Origin: Doris montereyensis
Lineage: Eukaryota; Mollusca; Gastropoda; Nudibranchia; Dorididae
Length of the DNA stretch: 64,000 bases
Assembly (NCBI GenBank): GCA_037039925.1
Contig: JAXRKP010001296.1
Span: 78,261-142,260 of the forward strand
Direction: 5' to 3'
Below are positions 1 to 64,000 of the stretch, piece after piece; position 1 is the stretch's first letter, and each line of letters opens with the position of its first letter. The position numbers and the translations under genes were made by a program. A model generated the notes under the pieces. It saw nothing but the letters and a program-made list of their open reading frames with translations, had not been told where the DNA came from and ran no database searches.

Positions 1-890
1 GTATCGCTGAACGGAGTGCTGTAAGAAACCGGCATGTACCGGTCCTAGCCGTACCAGGGTTAATTTCTCCCAACTGTATTTCAAGATTTTCCAGTTTTTC
101 AAGACGAATGGGAGCCCTGGAGCGGGGAGGGAAAGGAATGTAGGCTGGAGACTGCGGGGTGGAGCAAGTGGGGGTGGGGGTTCAGTTTCAGCATTCAGGG
201 ATGGTGGATGGTGATAGTGAGTGTCTCAGTCTGCCCGACTATGGACTATGGACCATGGATGTCATTCCCTCTCAACATTTGATTTGTAGATTAGAACAAT
301 CTAAATTCTAGACAAAGACCTAGAAATCTAGCTCTAGATCCAGATCTAATGAATATTTATTTCAGTAAATACCCACAAATTGAACACTTGACTTGTGACT
401 TAGACTAGAGATCTAGATCTCTGGATATTTCCTTGTAAAGTAGATTCTAAATCTAGATTTAGTCTAAAAATATGAATCGTATCTATAAAGATCTAGATTT
501 ACTTATTTTAAACCTTACAGTGAAATTGATGTCTAGATCTAGAGTCTACATTTAGTCTAATCTCACTCCGATGCTCACCTTTTCGTCGAATAACCAACCA
601 ACATTTGTCGAAGTCCTGAAAAGTCAGCAGTCAGCAGTTCCCGCAAAAACTTGTAAACATTCTTCTTGAGTATCGGATTTGACTTATGTTTTAACTCGAT
701 CATAACTTCATTATCGAACAATGTGGATGACCGATTCGTTGGCGAGTCTGACCACTGAAGTCTGAAAATAATTATGTGTACCTTGCATAATAATCTTTAT
801 AATAAAACCAATTCCTCTATCTGAAAAAAATACTAGCGACATTAATATAATCAGAATTTTAATAGAAATCCTATTATGACTCTTTTCTCG
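1..890. other. Non-coding DNA rich in TCTAGATCTAGA-like motifs
   Basis: No open frame or recognisable gene. Between about 295 and 560 the short palindromes CTAG and AGATCT recur many times (ctagatctctgg, tctagatctagag and similar). The same wording recurs around 9,390-10,140 and 27,180-27,540. Function unknown. Confidence 0.5.
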
Positions 891-893
891 AAA

Positions 894-896
<3 letters not shown>

Positions 897-937
<41 letters not shown>

Positions 938-945
938 GTGTGTGT
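897..945. repeat. (GT)n microsatellite
   Basis: About 24 GT dinucleotides with one GC interruption. Confidence 0.95.
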
Positions 946-2394
946 AAATTAGCCTGTCATTTCACTTCATGCACGCTGATATGCTTGATTTTTAAAAATA
1001 TTAGCCCACGTGTAATAAAGCACAAATTTTAGCTCATCCTAGCTGACATAGTGCCCCAATTAAAAAATATGCACAAAACCGAAATGTGATCCCTTGAAAG
1101 TAACCAATTTGGAATCAGCAATATGATGTTTAAAAGGTAACATGAAATGAGAGTTGATACGAAGGGTGTAAGTGTTGGCGCGCTTACCTAAAAGAAAATT
1201 ATTTAGAAACAAAATTACACATAAACACCTTCACATCAACAACCAGACTGTTGAACATTTCACAAAAGCACTAATCAAAGGAAACAATGACGCTTGGGAA
1301 TCGTCATAAGAATTGGGAAATGCAGTACATGATAAGATAAGTTACAACTTTATTATCCAAAAGAGGCACATTTTTGGTGTTACAATACCTCCAATGCAAT
1401 ACATTATGAAATAAAGTACACTTTTACCATACATAAATTATTCATTCACACATAAACAGCATAGGCCTACACACATGTAAGCATTACATGTTTAAAAAAA
1501 TAGTATGAATAACATATACAAAAACACTAACATGTACATGTATATCAAACCAGATAACATCGAATATTTTCAATAATGTAATTGGAAAACCCAAAACAAA
1601 AAGCAGGAGAATTATTGTCTGAGAAAGTTACTTCTAAAAGGGGCTTTTGTATGAGATGCAGAGGCAAATTTTAAAGCACAGACTATTGACTCTGCTTGAG
1701 GTGTCACGTCTTCGTGAGTAAAGAGTAATCACGATTACTTCTACTAAGCAGTTCTGAGAAAGATAATTTCAGAGAAAAGAGTTCTTATTATTAACAGAAA
1801 AGTATACATTCTTTTTCGCAATTTAATTTCGAAGTCGATACACTAATGATCCTAAAGACAAAATTATTGTAGTCTGTATCCCGCACAATCGTAATCTTCC
1901 TGACTTTACATCATTAGGCCCGATAGTGCATTTCGAAAGATCATTCAGATTCCTTTGAACTTATTCGTGAACATACTACAAGACTGATGTAAGTTTATGA
2001 CAATAAAAACGCCTTTGGGGTGGGGGCGTAGTCCGACGCTCGCAGTAGGCTCCTCTTATTATTTTTTTTATTGTATACTACTTTGGTCTTGGATACTACT
2101 CACCTTGCAGTAGAGACAAAACTGCTGCGCAACTGTTTATTTCATTTGTGCCGTTTGAGCCTCACGGATCCCAGAGACGAAGGATAGTTTTTCAGAAGAA
2201 GCTTTCAACATCAGCATGGTCTCTTGGGGGCCGAACACGAACAAAGTGTATGGAATATATTAGATGTTGGGGAAAAGTATGAATCCGCTTCCACTATGAC
2301 TTGATCTCTTCTTAACCGCAACGACAATTTTTAAACACGGTATTTATTTAATTCAGGCGCTTCATAGTTATTTTGTTATACATGCATTGCAAGA
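946..2394. other. No gene seen
   Basis: AT-rich sequence with no convincing open frame, splice pattern or repeat that I recognise. Confidence 0.4.
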
Positions 2395-3612
2395 TCAGCA
2401 TCATAGTGCCGCTTGATTAAGGGGGAAAGGGGAGGGGGGGGGGCTCCTGAGGGTTGGGGTTTTTTTGCCTATGATTTTGGGTTTTTCTGTTTAGTATACA
2501 TATGAGTAACTGTCAAAACATAGTCATCCTATATCATTGAAACGTGTGTAGCGTCCTTGGTTGCCAAGAAAACGGCCGCCCTTTTGGACTTTCAAAATCT
2601 ATCTCCTCACTTAATTATGAATAACATCACTCAAAACCTGTGCAGATCATTTTTTTCCATTCAATACTAGAGCTTGACGTCGGATGTTTTAGATAATTTG
2701 GATAGTTTGGTTTTTTTTAATGAAGTGTTTAAAATAACACAATATATAGTTTATAGGCAAGAACGGTATTTATATTACAAAAAATCTAAAAAATTTTACA
2801 AGATATTTTTTAAAATACCGACGTCATTCTATTAACATTGACGAGAGCAACCTGTGTGCCATGTAGTATACAAATAGGTCGGTACATGATGGATGAGATA
2901 GAAATTTAGTGTAGGGGTGGGGGGGGGACTACATTTAAAGAAAAATGCAAACAAACAAATAAAAAAGATAACACAAAAAAGACACTTCAGACGGGTTGCC
3001 CTTCTTGTAGCAGGCCCCTTACTCTTCCAATAGTATTGATACTAGTAAAGAGGATTGTATATCTAGGTTTAGATGTGAATTATTATAAAAACAGATGTCA
3101 CAATGACCGCTTATGTCTTGCATTCCTCCTATACTTGTGCGCGTAACAACACATCGCCCGCGTCATTTGACCTCCACCTCTTATGTCACTCAGCGCTAGG
3201 CCAACACGGCAAGGGGGTGTGTCGATAGTAAGGTGAATACCACGTTGCAAGATGTAGCAATAGCTGCCCTGTTACACGGGTTTTCAGAGCCATCTTCTCA
3301 GTCAGTGTGAGGGTAATTTACGTCAAAATTTTGACTGTTTTTATCTACCCTGGCCTACAAAATATTGTGTAATAAAAAAAATGATACGTAATATGGACAT
3401 TTTTCTTGTAGATGTAGGCTATCATATATTTATGATTGTTCTACCCGAATATACCACAAGACAGAACAAAAAAATTGACATTTTGGTCCCAAACTCGCCA
3501 ATCGAAGTGCCCCCCCCTCCCTCAAAGAGAATAGATGATTTTGATCGCCAAAATTGTGTAAGAAGTTTCATGAAAATGAGCATTTCAAGGCAATCTTTCA
3601 ATTCGGTTTAGA
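2395..3612 (+). repeat. Dispersed repeat family 1, copy A
   Basis: Shares long collinear blocks with 15,995-17,775, 56,243-57,450 and 61,000-61,860. Blocks include 'gtagcgtccttggttgcca', 'cctgtgcagatca', 'aacctgtgtgcca', 'acgggttgcccttcttg' and 'gatcgttctacccga'. A short open frame at 3,381-3,611 is inside the repeat and is not conserved between copies. No transposase or RT motif is visible, so this is a non-autonomous or unclassified repeat. The strand given is only the orientation used for comparison. Confidence 0.8.
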
Positions 3613-4854
3613 AGGCAAAAATGCAACGTGGGACTCAATCAGATATGCGATTTTCTTGAACATTGGTTCTCACATGATTCACTTATATTAAAAGAATCGG
3701 TTTTAAAACTGACTATATAAGTGTCACTTTTGTTCTTTTCAGGCCAATTTTCACAGACAATTCATTTCACTAGATGTGAATTTATGGAGATCAAAGATAA
3801 CAAGTATATTCAATGTGAGCAAACTACTGAAACATCATAAAAGAAGTTACTGTCAGGAATCACTTGAATTCTTAACGTTCCCATTAAACAAAAATTGCAT
3901 CGTAGACAGTATGAAAGAATACTTGAAGAGGATAATAAATTATCCTACAAAAACAAACAAACACCCCCCCCTTGCATATAAAAAATAAAAAACAACTAAG
4001 AAAAAATACCCAAACAAATCCAAGCGATGAAAATCGAGAAAAAAAATGCTTTTGGGTAGTCAAAAACCTCACAAACCAGTCAGCAAAGACGCTTTCAAAA
4101 GATAAATAATAATTGTAATGGAATAAATATCAAGAATAATAATATAATAATACCGGTACTATAAAGTTTCACTCCTCATTGTGCAAAATGAGGTAGCACA
4201 TCATATTTCATGTGTGTTATGCGTTACGCGCAGGAGTGTCACACAGTTTGCTGAGTGTTAAAAAGGAAGAACGTCACTACGGTTTTACAACCAGGATGTG
4301 AAAGTTGGTTATGGTCAGAAATTGTTAAAAACGTAATTAATTAAAAGGAAGGAAGAAGAAAGCTTGGCATACACTGTCTTAAGGTTAATAGAGTTATACC
4401 ACCATAATAATATTATCATTTCTTAATAAACTTTTTGCTCTCTTAGTTTCCTGCACTCTTAAACTTATGAAAATTATACTTTGCTTTGACACATAATCTG
4501 AAAATGTATTTATGATATACAGGCTACATACTTATCATTATATACATAGTCATAAGCATACAATACAATTGAAATAATATATAAATACGCATAACTAAAG
4601 TTATAGATATAATGATTTAAAGAAAATAAATATTGTTTACCTTTTATACAAAGATTGCAAACATGAATTTGATTTATATTAAAGCACATTGTGATGTACA
4701 TTCAAAATGAAACTGTTTTTAAAAGCATTGGTCTGTAAGCTCACAAGGGCAATCGCATATGTGGCTTTTACTATCTTATGATGCCACGTAAATGCCTGAT
4801 ATCACAACACAGCATGTAACCTATTTGAAATTATAATGCTTGTCGAAGTTTACC
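3613..4854. other. No gene seen
   Basis: AT-rich sequence. Short open frames at 3,776-4,072 and 4,510-4,701 have composition expected by chance and no recognisable motif. Confidence 0.4.
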
Positions 4855-5185
4855 TGTAAGGTAGGGGACTCGGTAGTCCAGAGGCAAGGTGCCGCTCTCT
4901 CAGCCAAAAGGTGGTGGTTTCGAGCCCCGCCAACGGTTGAACAATTTTCTCGAGTCTTTTCGAGCAAAACCTACCTTCCTTGGCCTTCCTTGGCCCAGAT
5001 AGGTGGGTCGACGCTTAGTCCCATCGGAGACGGACGACGAAAAGGAGGTCCCGTGTGTTAATTACAATATTCTGAGCACGTTAAAGATCCCTTGGCTATA
5101 TCTAGGGCAGTCCGGGCAAACTTAAAATCCCACCAAACACCCCGAGATCACCTTAGTTGTGGATGTGGGTAAATCAAATCAAATA
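4855..5185 (+). repeat. tRNA-derived SINE
   Basis: A tRNA-like head carries an A-box-like stretch (tagtccagaggcaaggtgcc) and a B-box-like stretch (ggtttcgagcccc). An unrelated body follows, including 'gttaaagatcccttgg', and then an A-rich tail of aaatcaaat units. The body matches, inverted, the copy at 41,600-41,755. It would be transcribed by RNA polymerase III and moved by a partner LINE. The tRNA of origin is not assigned. Confidence 0.75.
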
Positions 5186-5765
5186 AAAAACATGTAAGGT
5201 AACGGTTGTCCTTATTCTTATGATACGTCATCAGGAATGGAACAGTAACGACTACCCACATTTCCCTTCCAAAATATTATTATTGAGAATCAATTGAGTA
5301 TCTATCATGTCATTCCTTTCAAGACGATTAATTAGGCACATCACATAATATAATGGTAATCTTATAATTCTCCTGTGACTGACCAAAGAGTGATTGGTAC
5401 AACTAAAATAATACGCATCGTATTGTCATGACGACAGATTGTCAAAATTTGAAACAATTGTCATCCTTCTCAATCATCTTTGAACATTGATCTCACATTC
5501 AGGTGAAAAGAGAAAAAAATCGTTCTCACCCACTTACTGACAATGCTACACAGTGTTTAACTTAACAACTGCCAGGTAAGATAGTAAACATCAGGTCGAA
5601 AGATCGACTGTTCCGGTTCTCCTCCCCCGACCCCATCTACTCTTACAAAAAATGAAAAGAAAAGACCGGGCACATTATTTGTTTACCATTAGTTATTATG
5701 ATTTCATTAGGCTGGATTACTTCCATCGTTGTCAAATAACAGAATATCTGTATCTGGAGTAGGTC
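5186..5765. other. No gene seen
   Basis: Non-coding AT-rich sequence between a SINE and a microsatellite block. Confidence 0.4.
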
Positions 5766-6246
<481 letters not shown>

Positions 6247-6699
6247 ATAATAAGACCGTCGACTCTACAATTTTACTGATGACGCACCCTTGATCTAGCA
6301 AGGGTGGAAATAGTTAAACTGACTTGACAAACAACTGCGATCACAACAGTGTCTTCTTTTCCCCATTTCCATCTTGAAGTTCAGTAAAATAATAATCCAT
6401 TTTGTTGTTGTTGCGTGGTTCTTGTCATTACTTCGATTAGAGAACAAAAACCAATATTATTACTACAAGCATTACGAGTAATACATTTTGCACTATATAC
6501 TCACCTCAAAAGAAACGTGAATATTAATGCTTCTAGTATTGTTTTGTCTTTTAATACAGATTTTACATTCTTTCTTTAAATCTGTATTTCAAACAGCATC
6601 ATACATACTTTATATAAGGTTAAGGACACAAAAATGCAAAAGAAAGATATGACATATTGTTAAAATCGAAGGAGTTATTGTCATTTAAATTAAGTAGAT
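6247..6699. other. No gene seen
   Basis: AT-rich sequence with no recognisable feature. It may include the left flank of the adjoining Tc1-like element. Confidence 0.4.
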
Positions 6700-7205
6700 T
6701 CTAAAGGCCTTAATGTTGCATGTGGCCGCCATTCGCATCAATGACTTTTCGGCTTCTTCTTGGCATGGAATTGATCGATCGTCTTGTGAAGACTGGCAAA
6801 ACTTGATTCCAGGCCTCCGTGATAGCCTGGTGGAGCTGGTCTACAATGTGGGGCCTCATTTGGACATTATTGACCTTTGTCTTTAAATGATCCCAACAGT
6901 ACTCAATTGGGTTGAAATCTGCGCTGAGGTTAGGTCAATCTGTCATCTGGATCTTGTTTTCAGCTAGGAATGTCAGGGTATGCAGACATGCGCAAGTGCA
7001 TAGTTCTGTTGAAACATTGCACTATCATGCCTGTCCGGAAATGGCACCACGTGAGGCTGCAACATTTGTTGAACGTATGCTGCTGAGGTGATGCCACCTC
7101 TCCGTCTTGATTACAAATTCTGGAGGAATACAGGTACCTGTCCCAGGATGTGCCTTTCACATAATATGCCATCCCACAACATAACGGAATGGCATCCCCA
7201 GGGAT
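6700..7205 (-). pseudogene. Decayed Tc1/mariner-type transposase fragment
   Basis: The reverse strand encodes the last third of a Tc1-like DDE transposase in pieces. In order there are an 'SVMLW' segment, a segment like 'ITSAAYVQQMLQPHVVPF', a degenerate version of the QQDNAR.H block reading 'FQQNYALAHVC', then 'SADFNPIEYCWDHLK' (the usual S.D.NPIE.WD.LK) and a tail 'SMPRRSRKVIDANGGH' like the normal C-terminus. Frames change between segments and stop codons interrupt them, and the catalytic Asp of the second block is missing. It is therefore a fossil. No N-terminal DNA-binding half or terminal inverted repeats were located. Confidence 0.8.
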
Positions 7206-8139
7206 TATGCTCCATAATGTTGTAATGTTATGTTTAAACGTGTTCTGGGGCTTTACTTTTAATTATACTTTTCACTTAATCTGACATTTCCATCTAGATA
7301 CCAACATTTCACAATGCATGTGAATCAATAAATAATATCTATCTCTAAATGGTAACAAAATGAGAGATTACATTACAACACATCCTGGAGGGGTACGTCT
7401 CCATGGACCCATCTCTATCTACTGGGCGGCCGTATCACGCTCTCTCCTCGATATAACCATATATCACATGCCCTGCACAACCCCTTCCAATACGCCAGAA
7501 ATGCTATACCCCAACTATCTCGGTCTTCCAATCATCCCATGATCTGCACAGCCCCTTCTATTACGTCAGAAGTGCCATACAATCATTCATTTCCGTTTTA
7601 CAAATTAACCACACACAAAAAAAAGAGTCGGGGTTACGTCAGTACGACCGTTTGAGGAGAACCGTGAGGCTCCTTAGCCAAACCATTAATTACCTGACGG
7701 GAATTTGTCGCGCCCCCCTCCCCCCACCCTAATAATTCCTGTCTCCGCCACTACATGGGGCACGGGCCTAACTACAAACACGGGTCAATAATTTTCACCT
7801 GCAGCAACTCACAAGTTACGACACATCAATCACCCAGGTCTTAGTAAGCCATCTGTTCACTCACACGATATAACTCATCTCATTTCGATCAGGAAACTTA
7901 CTGTTCCTCCACAAATTTATAGCTCACTCATAGATCTATCTAAAATCAACACACCAACCTGTCTACTCTCAAAATTCTAACTCACCTCTCCTTTCAGAGG
8001 GACATAAAATTACTGATTATACAATATCCGAATCCCCTCCTTCGCGTTACACACCAGGAGGTTATTTATCACAACAAATTTATAATACCATTTAACTCAG
8101 GAAAACAACCAAGACTCGAGGGAAAATTAAACTTGGCTA
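7206..8139. other. No gene seen; weak two-copy repeat
   Basis: Around 7,445-7,590 a segment of about 90 bp ('catgccctgcacaacccct...') is imperfectly repeated ('catgatctgcacagcccct...'). Otherwise unremarkable. Confidence 0.4.
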
Positions 8140-8662
8140 AGTCAAGCCCGAAACAAAGAAGAACTCGACTAGACTAAGCCTGAGGTAAAGAGAAACTAGA
8201 TCTAGACCAAACCTGGACCAAAGGGAAACTAATTAGTATTAGATTAAACCCAAGGCAAAGGTAAACTACTAGACTAAACTGAAGGCAAAGGAAACCACTG
8301 AATTGAACTGAGGCAGTGGAAGACTAGGCTAGACTAAGCTCGAGGCGGGGAAAACTAGATCTAAACCATAGATGGGGGTAGACTAGATCTAAACCAGAGA
8401 TGAGGATAACTAGATCTAAACCAGAGATGGGGAAAACTAGATCTAAACCAGAGATGGGGGAAAACTAAATCTAAACCAGAGATGGGGGAAAACTAGATTT
8501 AAACCAGAGATGGGGGAAAACTAGATCTAAACCCGAGATGGGGGCAAACTAGATCTAAACCCGAGATGGGGGAAAAACTAGATCTAAACCAGAGATGGGG
8601 GAAACTGGATCTAAAACAGAGATGGGGGGAAACTAGATCTAAACCAGAGATGGGGGAAGACT
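8140..8662. repeat. 27-28-bp minisatellite
   Basis: Imperfect tandem units of the form 'actagatctaaaccagaga' plus 'tgggggaaa'. Roughly a dozen are well preserved between 8,330 and 8,660, with more divergent units upstream (aaactagactaaactgaaggc). No open frame persists through it. Confidence 0.9.
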
Positions 8663-9125
8663 CCACCAGGCGATACCCCTCAGATCCTGAGGGCCTCCTA
8701 TACTGACGGACGGACAGAAGACGTGCAGTGTCTTGTCCGGTGATGAAATAATATGTCAGAGATTATGGTGTAACGTCTCTTTTATAACATTATAGACCAT
8801 GCGCAACCCACATTCTGCGCAAGTGACGTGCCAACGGCCAAAAATGACGCGCTCAAGTAGCGACCAATTCTCACTTTCAAGACCACGGCCACTCTAAGGA
8901 CCTATGCCCTTCGATTACGTGTTTAGTGTATGCAAATAACATGCAAATGGCAAGAGGGTCGTCCGACTATCCAACTAACAAGGGAAAAATTCATGGGGTG
9001 ATGCGATGGAACCTACCATCTCCGTCGGTCATGAAGAGACGGTGACTGAAGTTCGCCTCTCATAGCGTTTCTTAAGACACAATTCAACCAACCAAGAGTG
9101 GTAGTGGGAGAGATTTGCATCAGCT

Positions 9126-9127
<2 letters not shown>
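8663..9127. other. No gene seen
   Basis: Mixed sequence with no motif recognised. Confidence 0.35.

Positions 9128-9201
<74 letters not shown>
9128..9201. repeat. (TA)n-(GA)n microsatellite
   Basis: A pure TA run of about 50 bp passing into GA. The same junction type recurs at 9,697-9,831. Confidence 0.95.
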
Positions 9202-9570
9202 TACAAGCATGCTATTATTGTTATAGTACTTATACCCTAAGCCTACTCATTTACCAAGCCAGGTCACCGTGCTCACGGCCTATGACGCAGAGGGCATCAT
9301 GCTAATGCTATCCTAATCGCACTACCACTAATAATGATATATTGCTGGTGACTCGGCCTATGCACACCGTGCAGATCTAAGCCTACTTGATCTAGATTTC
9401 TGTTCTAGTTATCTATCTCAAATATATTTCTAGATCTAATTCTAAAATTTGATCTGGTAGATTTGCTGTTAATAGATCTCGATCTCGAATGTTAAGACCT
9501 AAAAGATTCAAGGAAATTAAGAAATAGAGATAAATACAGGTTAGAGAGAAAGTAGAGGAAAGTTGGAGAA
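9202..9570. other. No gene seen
   Basis: Contains more agatcta/tctaga motifs around 9,375-9,485. No gene is apparent. Confidence 0.35.
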
Positions 9571-12829
<3,259 letters not shown>

Positions 12830-13335
12830 GAGATATTATTCACATGTAGAATTATGAGGGTGAGAGCCTGAAAAACATGTGGCTTTCAATGGGGGTTTGC
12901 TAAATTTTACAATGCATTTGAATAATAATGAAATATTCCAATACTGTGCATGCAATGAATTTTATCTCTTACTGAGTAAAAAATCTACGTAGGACTAATT
13001 TATCTTTTCATCTGTCTTTCAAAAATGTATTTTTTATTATATAACAATAAACGAGTAACCTTCTCCGTGAACGCTATGGACTATGACTATAAAATACCCT
13101 GCTCTACAAAGTGCTAGCAGCTGAAAGACTAGATGTCAATCATCTGGTCAGAACCAGTATTACCTTTTCCTTCACATTCAACGACAGGGCAGGGATGCCT
13201 GGGTGGAGATAATTAGCGCTACAAGATGTGAGCTTGTGGCTTTATTATATAAGGTGAAAGATAAACATGTAACCTTTCCCGTTAACACCTTGACTAAGAT
13301 GTCTTCCTAGCCAGTCACATGTCTAGTGCTGGCTT
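12830..13335 (+). repeat. Dispersed repeat family 2, divergent copy
   Basis: Has parts in common with 52,320-52,600: 'gtggctttca', a 'catgcaa..aattttatc' block, an '..ataaatgcatgacctttcc'-like block, and 'taccctgctctac' against 'catgccctgctttgc'. No coding content is seen. Confidence 0.5.
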
Positions 13336-13573
13336 CACATGCAATGGCAGAGACTGTCTGGCTTCAAGCAATTGGGGCCACAAGCTGCTCTTTTTTCAAG
13401 GAATATTTATGAACATAAGCACTGCCAAAAGAGCATGAAAATGTTGAGACTATCACGAAAGCATCTACTAAAATCAGTAGTAACAGTAACAGAAATTTTT
13501 AGGAATATTTACACTAGCGTAAACAGTCAATTACTGAGGAGTCTCTCAGGAGTTTGCAATAAAATCAAACACA

Positions 13574-13981
13574 ATGTTTATGAATATTTCCACTTTTCTG
13601 AAGAAGACAATTATATTATTTCATGACAATGCAATGGTCGTCAAAAAGACAATTATACTTTTAGTTCATGCCAACACAGTCATGGCGAAGAAGACAATTA
13701 TACTTTTTGTTTATGACAAAGTAATCATGGTGAAGAAGACAAGTATAGTTTTAGTTCAGGACAAAACAAACACCGGGAAGAAGACAATAATACATTCAGT
13801 TCATGACAAAGCAATTATGGTGAAGAAGACAATCATAATTTTAGTACATGACAAAGCAATCATGGTGAAGAAGACAATTATACTTTCAGTTCATGACAAC
13901 ACAGTCATGGTGAAGAAGAAAATTATACTTTTAGTTCATGACAAAGCAACCATGGTGAAGAAGACAAAACCTAGGCAATGA
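13574..13981 (+). CDS. Open frame made of 15-residue tandem repeats
   Basis: A 135-codon ATG-to-stop frame consisting almost wholly of eight or nine copies of a 45-bp unit, each giving a 15-residue repeat near 'KKTIILSVHDKAIMV'. Copies differ by substitutions but none changes length, so the frame stays open from end to end. The repeat is basic-hydrophobic and has no family I recognise. No splice sites or neighbouring exons were found. It lies about 1 kb beyond the 3' end of the RIG-I-like receptor, on the opposite strand. It may be only a minisatellite with a unit length divisible by three; whether it is translated is unknown. Confidence 0.3.
   Translation: MFMNISTFLKKTIILFHDNAMVVKKTIILLVHANTVMAKKTIILFVYDKVIMVKKTSIVLVQDKTNTGKKTIIHSVHDKAIMVKKTIIILVHDKAIMVKKTIILSVHDNTVMVKKKIILLVHDKATMVKKTKPRQ
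13590..13975. repeat. 45-bp minisatellite
   Basis: Eight to nine imperfect units of the form 'gtgaagaagacaattatact' plus 'ttcagttcatgacaaagcaatcat'. Differences between units are substitutions only. Confidence 0.9.
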
Positions 13982-14594
13982 ACTTTCAGAAAATGTATAG
14001 TTATAAAGCTTTTTGACATCAATTGACATTCATATGCCTATTTATAATGCATGCGCAGTACGTCAAGAAAAAAAAAGTGTTTGTTTACAGCGTAAAGAGT
14101 GGAAACATGTATAAATTTTGGTTACAGAAACAAAAATAAAGCAAAAGTTATGTATCAACTGACCATTTTGAAGTAAATCTTATATTTACGTCACTGAAAA
14201 ATACAGGATCTAAACGTTGTCTATAAGGCTCAAGGTCTATTAGCCTCTACGTACATAATTTCCTGAATAGTGATCATGTGATAAAGAAAATGATGTATTG
14301 TATATAAAAGAAGAACAAAAGTAGCATATAAGATAGACACAACAAAAGTGGCAAAAGAAAGTCACAAACTAAACCCCATTACAGTGTGACTACTGTAAGG
14401 TAACATACACAAACTCCATTTATATATGATATCATAAAACACAGCCATATCAAGGAATATCAAATAGGAAATAATTTAAGGAACAAACAGAGCATGATAG
14501 TAATTTTATAGTAATAAATAATCAATACTGATTGCATTTTTACACGAGCAACATTCAAGTTGAAAAGGAAATTGAATTCCAAACAGCATTACTT
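13982..14594. other. No gene seen
   Basis: AT-rich sequence downstream of the receptor gene; nothing recognised. Confidence 0.35.
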
Positions 14595-14600
14595 TTTATT
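14595..14600 (-). promoter_or_regulatory. Possible poly(A) signal of the receptor gene
   Basis: AATAAA on the minus strand, about 830 bp downstream of the receptor stop codon. It would also end a transcript carrying the 133-codon open frame in the last exon. The motif is common in AT-rich DNA, so the assignment is tentative. Confidence 0.25.
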
Positions 14601-15026
14601 TTAATGTAAACTGCAAACCACCAAGAGAACAATGGAGAGAAAAATGCTACATATCAGACTCCAAACTCCAAGATAAGATTTCTTGCATTGAAATAAGAAA
14701 CAAATTGAAGTCTCTGATGTCCTCAAGCACTCACTCAAACAAAAATGGACACAGGCCAGGAAGACCACCACCACGAACAAGAGGGCATAATGACATGAGA
14801 AAATGCATGGGCACACATGGCAGAGGGGAAGCAGGGAACCTAAAACACCCGAAGTGAAAGGCATCTGCGGAGGGCTACATTCTTCAGTGGAGGGATGTTA
14901 AATTAATATGGAGGGAAAAAAAGGAATTCAGATTTCTATGGATCCACAGAATGCAAAAATGGTGCCTCATTAAGTATTTTGAGAGCCTCATCGTCTTCAG
15001 TTGTAGGATTGTCTGCATGTCTCTCC

Positions 15027-15424
15027 TCAAATTTTTTTTATATTTTCCCAGACAGTATTAATGGATATAGCTTTAGTTTGATGATGATCATCATCTGATT
15101 GAAAAGTTGACAAGTCAGACGTGGCGGCAGATTTAGTGTCATATTTGGCATATTTGGGCTTGGAACTGAATTCAATATTTTCCTCTTTCTTACTTGAAAA
15201 CCCAGGACTGACATAACTTGCATCTTTATCTGATAAAATAGTAAATCTTGTCCCCGTCCTTGGACTTTCTGCTACCTGGGATGGTATTTCTTGGCAACCC
15301 ACAGCTCCCTCGTCCATGCAGCTCCGAGAATGTTGATTCAAGTTTTCTTCTGGCTGAATGCTTTCTAATGTCTCTGTTGGCAATCCGTCTTCTTTGATTT
15401 GCTTGTCCTTGCTTGAATCAGTAA

Positions 15425-15428
<4 letters not shown>
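15027..15428 (-). CDS. 133-codon open frame overlapping the receptor stop (ATGA)
   Basis: In the last exon of the RIG-I-like receptor the stop TGA (15,427-15,425) overlaps an ATG (15,428-15,426) that opens a 133-codon frame. The product is hydrophilic, rich in Ser, Asp, Glu and Lys, and ends 'ISINTVWENIKKI'. An open frame this long is unlikely by chance in AT-rich DNA, and the composition looks like a disordered coding tail. Three readings are possible: a C-terminal tail of the receptor put out of frame by a single-base indel; a tail reached through alternative splicing; or a separate cistron reached by termination-reinitiation. An in-frame TGA lies five to seven codons upstream of the ATG, so this frame cannot be reached from the exon's normal acceptor. 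No homologue is recognised. Confidence 0.45.
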
Positions 15429-63938
<48,510 letters not shown>

Positions 63939-64000
63939 CTGAAAAAATTACAGATTGGTGTAATTACATTGTCTATCGAATTTTGCTTTAGTTACTCTTC

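Noticed and set aside
4861..4935. Functional tRNA gene
   Set aside because: A and B boxes are present but the cloverleaf pairing is poor, and the sequence runs into a SINE body with an A-rich tail.
15038..15223. A 61-codon minus-strand frame nested in the last receptor exon
   Set aside because: Shadow of the longer 133-codon frame with better coding composition.

Overview
The window looks like a piece of an invertebrate animal genome. It is AT-rich, and its genes are split into small exons with GT..AG introns. It is crowded with degenerate transposons, tRNA-derived SINEs, MITEs, minisatellites and very long (AG)n/(TA)n tracts. The SINE body (tRNA-like head, then a 'gttaaagatcccttgg' block) and the type of host gene suggest a mollusc, perhaps a gastropod. 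That placement is inference and cannot be settled from this window alone.

The one substantial host gene is a RIG-I-like receptor (RLR) on the minus strand, running from beyond the right edge of the window (about 63,938) down to a stop codon at 15,425. I could place 16 exons by motif, splice consensus and reading phase. In transcript order they are: three short linker exons (63.9, 60.6, 58.5 kb); Walker A (57.8 kb); motif Ia (53.5 kb); a DECH exon (52.9 kb); motif III (49.8 kb); the HEL2i insertion (49.2, 43.7, 36.5 kb); motif IV (29.3 kb); motif V (22.8 kb); motif VI plus pincer helices (21.7 kb); the zinc-binding C-terminal domain (21.2, 19.3 kb); and the last exon (15.4 kb). The first exons, which should hold the start codon and any CARD or other signalling domain, lie outside the window. 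The reading frame is interrupted by a single base in two exons (22.8 and 58.5 kb) and at one junction (57.7/53.5 kb). In the last exon the stop codon overlaps, as ATGA, a 133-codon open frame. Either the copy is decaying or the assembly has small indels.

The introns are filled with mobile DNA. Three copies of one LINE family (33.0-36.0, 36.9-39.4, 45.1-47.8 kb) all lie antisense to the receptor, each with different internal deletions. There is a broken Mutator-like transposase gene (23.9-26.5 kb), a fold-back element with about 130-bp inverted arms (26.87-27.63 kb), an internally deleted piggyBac-like element (30.3-31.0 kb), an unrecognised element-like gene (42.4-43.4 kb), several MITEs (16.8, 19.6-21.0, 50.9-51.7 kb), and a 2.4-kb array of about 50 copies of a 48/50-bp unit (53.8-56.2 kb) just upstream of the motif Ia exon. 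A dispersed repeat of unknown type, roughly 1.1-1.2 kb when longest, occurs at least five times.

Left of the receptor (1-15 kb) I see no convincing host gene. That part holds microsatellites, one dispersed-repeat copy, a SINE, a decayed Tc1/mariner transposase, a 27-28-bp minisatellite, TCTAGATCTAGA-rich DNA, and a plus-strand 135-codon open frame built of 15-residue repeats (13.6-14.0 kb).
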